13,718 bases of DNA from Smittium mucronatum (taxonomy: Eukaryota > Kickxellomycota > Harpellomycetes > Harpellales > Legeriomycetaceae). Below are positions 8,456 to 13,718 of the stretch, piece after piece (positions within the stretch are counted from its first letter, which is position 1; the number at the start of each line of letters is the position of its first letter). The stretch is from assembly GCA_001953115.1 (NCBI GenBank), contig LSSL01001663.1:5692-19409 (forward strand), given 5' to 3'. The translations under genes and the position numbers were made by a program. Under the pieces are notes generated by a model. It ran no database searches. It was given only the letters and a program-made list of their open reading frames with translations, and was not told the DNA's origin.

Positions 8456-10294
8456 TTTAAAAAGAATTTAGTATAAAAATGATTTTATAAGTTAATCTAT
8501 CATTCATTTCACCTTGCTTTTGAATCAATTTTGTGAAAATATTTAACAAAAGACCCCAAATTAATTATTTTAAACATATTTAAGGTAAAACCATCTGTAA
8601 GTGTATTTAATGTTACGAATTCGAACAATTAATTAATTAAATAATTATTAATATATTTATTTAAAGACTTTATTGAAATTATTGACACTAATGAAATTGA
8701 AATCAAAGAATCACTATGGAATTTATAAAATCTCTTAAATTTTTTTTACGTTTAATAAATGAAAAATAGTCTGTTATTGGATATTCTTTTAAATAAATTA
8801 ATTTGAATTTTCCAAAAGGATTTCAGTGATTTAAGTAAAAAAATTAAAATTAAAAAATATAGTATATTGACAGAAATAGCTTACATAAAATGAAAAAAAT
8901 TAAAGAAAACGGAATAATTCTAGGGTATTAAAAAGATTTAATAAGTTTCATGATATAAAAAAATATGAAAACCAAAAACTTCCAACTTAATTAACAAATA
9001 TTTTTTATAAGACGAAAAGAAAATAAAAAATGATCGTGATGTTTAGCCCATGATTTTGAATTATGTAAAATTCATAAAAATTTAATCATCAAACTTAAAA
9101 AATATAATTGAAGGTTGGCTTGAGGAAATTTTTGTTTTCTGTGTCATTTTTTTTTTATTGAAAAAATGATAACAAATAAATAGGTTGATTAATATAAATG
9201 TGTCAAAAATTATGCAATTTTTAACACTTGTATTATTAAATTATTAAAAATAATATTTTGAAATTATTTTATTAGATATTTGATAGGATGAAAAAACCTT
9301 TATAAATTATATTTTTGCACTATATACTTATATTTGAATAAAATTGTTTTAAAAATGATAGTTATGTAAGAGAATAAATATCATATATTTCAAGTTGTGC
9401 AAATAAGCTAAAAAAAATTTTATATTGCATTTATTTCTGTTAAAAAAAATTAGAAAATCTTTTTCAATAATTTTTATTTTGATAATAATTTTGTATATGA
9501 AAAAGTCAAAGACAGACTAGAAAATTATGGAAAGGATTTGAGCTATTTATAAACATTTTTTATCTAGGCTAGTCGCATATTTCTCACAATTTAGAGATAT
9601 AGAAGCTTCTATTTTGATTCGAAATATATATATTTCGTTAATAGATACAAAAAAAACTTCCTAGAAAAAGTACCCATTAGATAAATATTACTCAAATATC
9701 AATAGATTCGAATAAATTTTTATAAAATATTAATGGTAATTTAATAAATAAATTTAGGAAATTTATCACCAAATGTTTTCTAAATGGTATTAAAGTATTT
9801 TTAAGAAATTTTTTATCACTAATAATTAAATCTTGAGAATCATAAATCAAAGAAGAAAAAAGCTTAACACTTTTTATTGTTTACGTAAATATGTTATTTA
9901 AAAGAGTTTAAAAATGATATCAGTTTTTTACGGTTACAAGTAATGATCATTTGAAGATAGCTTTTGGATTATTTAGAATTAGAAAAAGGTTATTTTTTCC
10001 TTCCAAAATTTGATTATTTAAAATATAAATTTTTAATTTAAAATAAATACATTGGCTATTAAGGTATATATTTGAAATCATTTCATCCATCTTGTTATTT
10101 TTTCCTCCATTTTGTTTTATTAATATTGAAAGTTATTATTTTATTGTATATTTATGGATATAAAAAAAGAATTTCTAAGAGGTATAATAAAGGTGGAGAT
10201 TCAAAATTTTCATTAAAATATCATTTTTTCATTATTAATTTTAAACAAATATAATTTATTTTCATTGATATTTGATTTTTAAAAAAATTAAATA
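8456..10294. other. gene-free A+T-rich stretch
   Basis: No gene, RNA or mobile element could be supported. G+C falls to about 13% in the line beginning at 9241. A 60-codon frame at 10072-10254 lacks an ATG start and any compositional contrast. A donor-like GTAAGT near 8597 has no exon body beside it. Confidence 0.55.
10193..10214 (+). repeat. 22-base motif, copy 2 of 2
   Basis: GTGGAGATT followed by C and AAAATTTTCATT, differing at one base from 6657-6678 in the same orientation. It is preceded by AGAGG at a distance comparable to copy 1. Confidence 0.35.
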
Positions 10295-10304
10295 CCCCCC
10301 CCCC
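10295..10304. repeat. C10 homopolymer
   Basis: Ten consecutive C in sequence that is otherwise nearly all A and T. With the G11 run at 3804 and the G8 run at 12507, it makes three long G/C homopolymers in one strongly A+T-rich window. Confidence 0.95.
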
Positions 10305-11815
10305 TCAACAATTAGTTACCATTATTTTCCAAATTTTTTTTTATCGCAGAATTTTATAGTACCAAAAACTCCTTATTAATAAAAATATACAACCAGCACA
10401 TTTTGCATTTATGAAATATATTTAAAAAATATAAAAACACCTGAAGATAATTCAGAACAATTTGGACCATCAGTATATAAAGGGATGAATACATATATGA
10501 GGGATTATTTCTAAGAGAAGATTTTTTTTACTATATAAAACATTTAAGAAAACTATATTTAATAATAACGAGACCAATTAAAGTGAAAAAGCTCTAGCTC
10601 TAAAAAAACATCAGTATTTTACCTATAAAAAATTTCTTTTTGTAGTTCGTTTTTATAATACTCCATGTTTTTATGCATAAAACAGGCTGGTTTTTCTAAT
10701 TATGAGAGTAGTAAAATTTTAATAGTAAAGATTATGTTTTCTAAGAGAATTTCTCATTTATTATTTGGTTAATTTAATTAATATTTTGTTGGATATTCTG
10801 AGAGAATGAATTTTTATGTTTAATCTTTAGATAATTCTATTTAATAAAAATCAGGGTTTTATTTTATTATTTTTTTAGGGATTTTCTCATGTTATTGGAA
10901 ATGAAATATTAATCTTTATAATACATGAATTTATTTTGCGATTTCGTCGTAGTAGTGTAGGAGAATTTAAATACTCTCTATTAAAATAGTTATTTGAAAA
11001 ATTAAAGCTTCAAGTTTTAAGAAAATTAATTACTAAAATTCATGAAATCTCAATATTTTTATACGTATTTTTTAATAAATTTTCTAACACTAAATCAAAA
11101 AATTTATTGTAAGATTACTGTTTAATCAAATAGAAGGTAGTTTTATTTTCAAATACCGATTAATATATATAAAATAAAGATAAAAACGTTGATTATTATT
11201 TTTTTAATTCTTTTTATGCATTTTTTAATAAAATAAGAAGGGGAGCTATATTAAAGAAATTTATTCCACGATTATTAAGATAATGAGTTCTTTTTAAGAA
11301 TATTTTTCTATTATTTTCCAGTTTATAAAAAAATTAATATCTATTTAAACCAAATAGGCTGGATAGTTTAATCCCATTGTACGACTTGAAGAGGGGATAT
11401 TGAGGGTTTCTGTTTAGACCCAAATAAAGGTCAATCAAAATATAGTTAATATGGGCGTTGTAAATTCAATGGATTGATAGGGAATAGTTAAAAAGTGAAA
11501 TTATTCTATAAAAAACATTTTTTATGAATTTTAACACAATTGATTTTAAAAATCAATAATTGAACGATCAATATAATAAAATATCGAAAAGTAATATATA
11601 TTTGTAAAAAGACAGGCATTTAGGTTTTATTGGAATGATAAAAAAATGAGAAAATAAAAAGGAAATGGGTAGAAATTAAGATATTAATCAATATAATCTA
11701 CTTTTGGAAATTTTTTAATAATTATTCGCTGTAAAAATGATTATTTTTTAGACTATTTTTCTCAAAATATATAATTAAGGCAAAAATATCAAATTTAGAG
11801 CGTATTTGTGTAAAA
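10305..11815. other. mostly gene-free A+T-rich stretch with one G+C-richer patch
   Basis: Positions 11351-11430 reach about 40% G+C (32/80). In that patch, the plus strand has an open frame of about 21 codons (YLFKPNRLDSLIPLYDLKRG, then Y and TGA). The minus strand has another of about 20 codons ending VVQWD and TAA. With both strands open neither can be preferred, and no splice borders are convincing. The rest shows no supported gene. Confidence 0.5.
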
Positions 11816-11835
11816 TTATTTTATTTTATTTTATT
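11816..11835. repeat. (TTATT)4 pentanucleotide repeat
   Basis: Four perfect TTATT units, followed directly by TTAG. The repeat forms a T-rich tract that, with the AG at its end, could act as the acceptor for the open stretch starting at 11839. Confidence 0.8.
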
Positions 11836-11840
11836 TAGCT

Positions 11841-11936
11841 ATGCAACAAAAAAGAACACATTTCACAGCCTTCTTGAATGAAGCCTTGCAAAATATTCTC
11901 CGCTTACTTCCTTTATCAATAAAAAAAATAAACTAA
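11841..11936 (+). CDS. short ATG frame or exon, unknown protein
   Basis: Just after the T-rich repeat and its AG, ATG at 11841 opens a frame beginning MQQKRTHFTAFLNEALQN, with TAA at 11934-11936: 31 residues. The first 80 bases hold about 35% G+C (28/80), higher than their surroundings. The minus strand is also open over much of this patch (DKGSKRRIFCKASFKKAVK and on), so the strand is not certain. An AATAAA lies at 11919, just before the stop. This could be a terminal exon, a small ORF or chance. Family not recognised. Confidence 0.25.
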   Translation: MQQKRTHFTAFLNEALQNILRLLPLSIKKIN

Positions 11937-11967
11937 AAAGTCCATTTTTATGAGCAAATTTTAGTGA

Positions 11968-12126
11968 AAAAATAATATCAGCTCTCGTCTTTTGAAGGTT
12001 ATGCTTAATAAAAAGATTTTTCTAATCGATTTTTTCTTAAATGGAGTCGAAGCTTATCTAGATTCTGATAGTACCCTCCCAAAATATTTTAGAGACAGAC
12101 TATTTTTTAGCATTTTTAACCCATAA
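11968..12126 (+). CDS. open stretch of 52 codons, candidate exon or small ORF
   Basis: After TGA at 11965-11967 this frame stays open to TAA at 12124-12126. The first ATG is at 12001, giving 41 residues that begin MLNKKIFLIDFFLNGVEAY and continue LDSDSTLPKYFRDRLFFS. An AG at 11980-11981 (AATATCAG|CTCTCG) is a possible but weak acceptor. G+C is near 28%, only modestly above background. The peptide mixes charged and hydrophobic residues more evenly than most frames here, but no domain was recognised. It lies 32 bases after the stop of the previous plus-strand frame. Confidence 0.25.
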   Translation, partial: KNNISSRLLKVMLNKKIFLIDFFLNGVEAYLDSDSTLPKYFRDRLFFSIFNP

Positions 12127-12206
12127 ACCTCTTTTTCGGAAAATTCTATACTTGATCTTAATATAAGTGTTATACCAGTAATTAAAATAGAAAAAAATAT
12201 AATTAA

Positions 12207-12452
12207 ACGTATAAGTTACAAAAAATTTCAAATTTAAAAGATGGTTTAAAAGGGTTATACTTGTGTAAGCTTCATATATTTAAGCTTCACCTCGAGTATA
12301 AATCCAGGAGGTTTATTAATTATTTTTATCATTTCGGTCGCGAACTTCCATTCATCAAATATTTTATCAAAGAATTATCTCGATTACTTTTAAAATTTAA
12401 ATATATTTTTCACAATAGAAGAATGTTATTTTTAAGACACAATAAATTTTAA
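12207..12452 (+). CDS. 81-codon open stretch, uncertain coding
   Basis: The frame is open from 12207, after TAA at 12204-12206, to TAA at 12450-12452. It has no ATG near its start; the first ATG lies close to the end. The predicted protein is basic and rich in phenylalanine, leucine and lysine, for example GLKGLYLCKLHIFKLHLEY and RELPFIKYFIKELSRLLLK. The bias toward such residues is what A+T-rich non-coding DNA gives, and a frame of this length is expected about once per window of this composition. It is listed because it continues a run of plus-strand frames. No family was recognised. Confidence 0.15.
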   Translation, partial: TYKLQKISNLKDGLKGLYLCKLHIFKLHLEYKSRRFINYFYHFGRELPFIKYFIKELSRLLLKFKYIFHNRRMLFLRHNKF

Positions 12453-12498
12453 ATAAATTTTAAAATGAAGTGATAAAAGCAGGATATATCCCCACTGC

Positions 12499-12640
12499 AA
12501 AAAAAAGGGGGGGGTGAGACATGTGATTTTTATTATTATGCTTATGTATCAACGTTTTTTGACATTTAAAAATATTTGGGGATGCATGGGAGGAGGGGAG
12601 GAGGTTAAGGGGTTGAGAATAAAAAAAGAATGGAAAGGGG
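12499..12640 (+). other. guanine-rich purine tract with possible G-quadruplex
   Basis: An A8-G8 block (12499-12514) is followed by a nearly all-purine stretch. GGGG (12578-12581), GGG (12588-12590), GGGG (12595-12598) and GGGG (12609-12612) are separated by loops of 6, 4 and 10 bases, which fits a relaxed quadruplex pattern. A further GGGG lies near 12640. The complementary strand is pyrimidine-rich. The proline, phenylalanine and serine-rich frame on that strand is a by-product. Function unknown. Confidence 0.5.
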
Positions 12641-12757
12641 TTTAACAAGAATTTTTTTTGAAGTAGATAATATAGAAATATTCTAAATTTTCAAGAGTAA
12701 TTCGTTTTTACTTATTTCGATGTTATTATTTACTTGAAACTCACTACTGATGGCTGA

Positions 12758-12967
12758 AAGAACTATTATAAATTGAAAATTTTCATAAAATATAAGCGAG
12801 ATGCGAATAGAAACCAATTTTTAAAACTATTATTTTGTTGGAAAGAAAGAAATAATTTGTACAAATCCTCTCTTTTTTCACATCAAACTCCAATTTTTTT
12901 TAAAAACGAATTTTTGAACCAAGCATATTTTATCCACATTCTTGTTTTATTTTGGCTCCTAAATTAA
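12758..12967 (+). CDS. 69-codon open stretch, uncertain coding
   Basis: The frame runs from after TGA at 12755-12757 to TAA at 12965-12967. It has no ATG start. It includes NYYKLKIFIKYKRDANRNQF and LLFCWKERNNLYKSSLFSHQ. Composition is close to background, and the residues are those favoured by A+T-rich codons. It follows the purine tract and could be an exon or a remnant of a decayed gene. No motif was recognised, and chance is the leading explanation. Confidence 0.12.
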   Translation, partial: KNYYKLKIFIKYKRDANRNQFLKLLFCWKERNNLYKSSLFSHQTPIFFKNEFLNQAYFIHILVLFWLLN

Positions 12968-13438
12968 AATCAAAATTAAAAAATAGTATTATAAGTTTGA
13001 CTGCTATAACTATTTCTAGAAAAAGATAATAATAATATCTCATCGCCACTGTAGTTATACATATATTCGAAATCTATATTACATAAATAAAATATATATC
13101 TTACTTTTCACAAAGAGCTTTAAAAAAGGAATTGATTTTTTGGGTATTTATTATATATTAAAAAACAGGCTTAGTAAAATTTGTTAATCATTAGAAAAAG
13201 AAATTTGAGGATGAGAAGAAAGGTTATAAGAGATAAAGGTTATTTCCAATCATTATTGAGTAAAAAAAAGCAATAAAAACTTCAAAATTTTCCACATAGG
13301 TGGGCCCAAGTTTTTTATGATAGACTTATTTTTTAATGGCGTTTGAAGATTTAATATATATGTGAATATTTTTAATAAACTTGTAAGACGACTTTTTACT
13401 CTGCTTAAGAAAAAAAAGACCCCTAAGAGTGAAATACC
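12968..13438. other. gene-free A+T-rich stretch before the composition boundary
   Basis: No gene is supported here. The base composition stays near 23% G+C up to about 13400. Short motifs ACTCT (13398) and AAGAGT (13425) can pair weakly but do not make a convincing terminal inverted repeat. Confidence 0.5.
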
Positions 13439-13718
13439 TTGCCGTGGCGTAGGGACTTATGTTGTACTTTGAAAATTACACTAGACCAAAATTTCACATA
13501 GCGTTGTACTATTCTTGGTTGGGAGTAGTGGAGACAGCGCACAGCGATTTGGAGGACAGCGATTCCAGAGGAGGACCATCTCGAAACAGGAGGAACCGAT
13601 CGTTTAGCACAGCTGAGACATAGTCTAGTGCACAAGTCCAGCGCTCGACAGTCAGACGGATCTCAGCGTCTAACGGCTATTTGTAGGAGAGCCATGTCGA
13701 TCAATCCCACGTTTGGGT
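13439..13718. other. G+C-rich, CpG-rich terminal segment, runs off the window
   Basis: The composition rises from about 23% G+C to 38% at 13441-13500, then to about 52% (114/218) at 13501-13718, with many CpG. On the plus strand one frame is open from 13529 to the right edge (63 codons), including HLETGGTDRLAQLRHSLVHK and RRAMSINPTFG. On the minus strand a frame is open from 13662 down to TAG at 13423-13425. It contains AAG|GTATTT at 13440-13432, a possible donor exactly where G+C falls. ACAGCG occurs three times at 13534-13564. Possibilities are the edge of a transposable element or other repeat, a G+C-rich exon on the minus strand, or transferred DNA. No family was recognised with confidence. 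Confidence 0.5.

Noticed and set aside
10072..10254. 60-codon plus-strand frame
   Set aside because: It starts with TTG, has background composition, and is rich in the residues that A+T-rich DNA produces.
12460..12648. Minus-strand frame rich in proline, phenylalanine and serine
   Set aside because: It is the complement of the guanine-rich purine tract and a by-product of that low-complexity sequence.
13529..13717. Calling the right-edge plus frame a Tc1/mariner transposase
   Set aside because: The resemblance is limited to a few residues, no helix-turn-helix or catalytic residues are visible, and no terminal inverted repeat was found at the composition boundary.
1..13718. tRNA, rRNA, CRISPR array, bacterial operon or organelle gene set
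   Set aside because: No tRNA box A and B pair or GGTTCGAATCC-like loop, no rRNA core motif, no regularly spaced repeats, and no long frames expected of a bacterial or mitochondrial genome were seen.

Overview
The window is very A+T-rich eukaryotic nuclear-type DNA. Hand-counted 60-base lines outside the unusual patches run at about 13 to 25% G+C. It contains no bacterial-style gene: no stop-to-stop frame in the standard code is much longer than 80 codons, stops are dense in all six frames, and there are no ribosome-binding sites or operon spacing. Homopolymers, an (AT)16 microsatellite, poly-G and poly-C runs and splice-like junctions fit an A+T-rich animal or protist genome. I cannot name the organism. 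No protein family was recognised anywhere, so all coding calls below are exon-like islands, not identified genes.

Bases 1-1100 are the most gene-like part. On the minus strand there is a series of short islands at about 37-38% G+C, set in flanks at about 14-20%. Several begin at a polypyrimidine-AG or end at a GT donor. The best is 552-674: a clean T-rich tract ending in CAG, then 40 open codons and TAA. The next, 427-482, has AG and GTGAGT borders. I could not join the islands into one phase-consistent transcript. Alternative terminal exons, a decayed gene, or a nuclear code that reads TAA as glutamine are all possible.

Bases 1100-11800 are mostly gene-free A+T-rich sequence. They hold an (AT)16 microsatellite at 2433-2464, a G11 run at 3804, a nested imperfect hairpin at 4228-4306, an (AAAACATT)4 tandem repeat at 5049-5080, and a C10 run at 10295. 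Exon-like pieces stand out at 5735-5779 (plus, AG and GTAAGT borders) and 8375-8455 (minus, ATG start and an optional GTGAGA donor).

Bases 11800-13000 on the plus strand have successive short open stretches (11841-11936, 11968-12126, 12207-12452, 12758-12967), interrupted by a guanine-rich purine tract at 12499-12640.

From about 13440 to the right edge the base composition changes abruptly to about 52% G+C with many CpG dinucleotides. This last piece looks like the edge of a different sequence class: a transposable element or other repeat, a G+C-rich exon, or transferred DNA. It runs off the window and could not be assigned.
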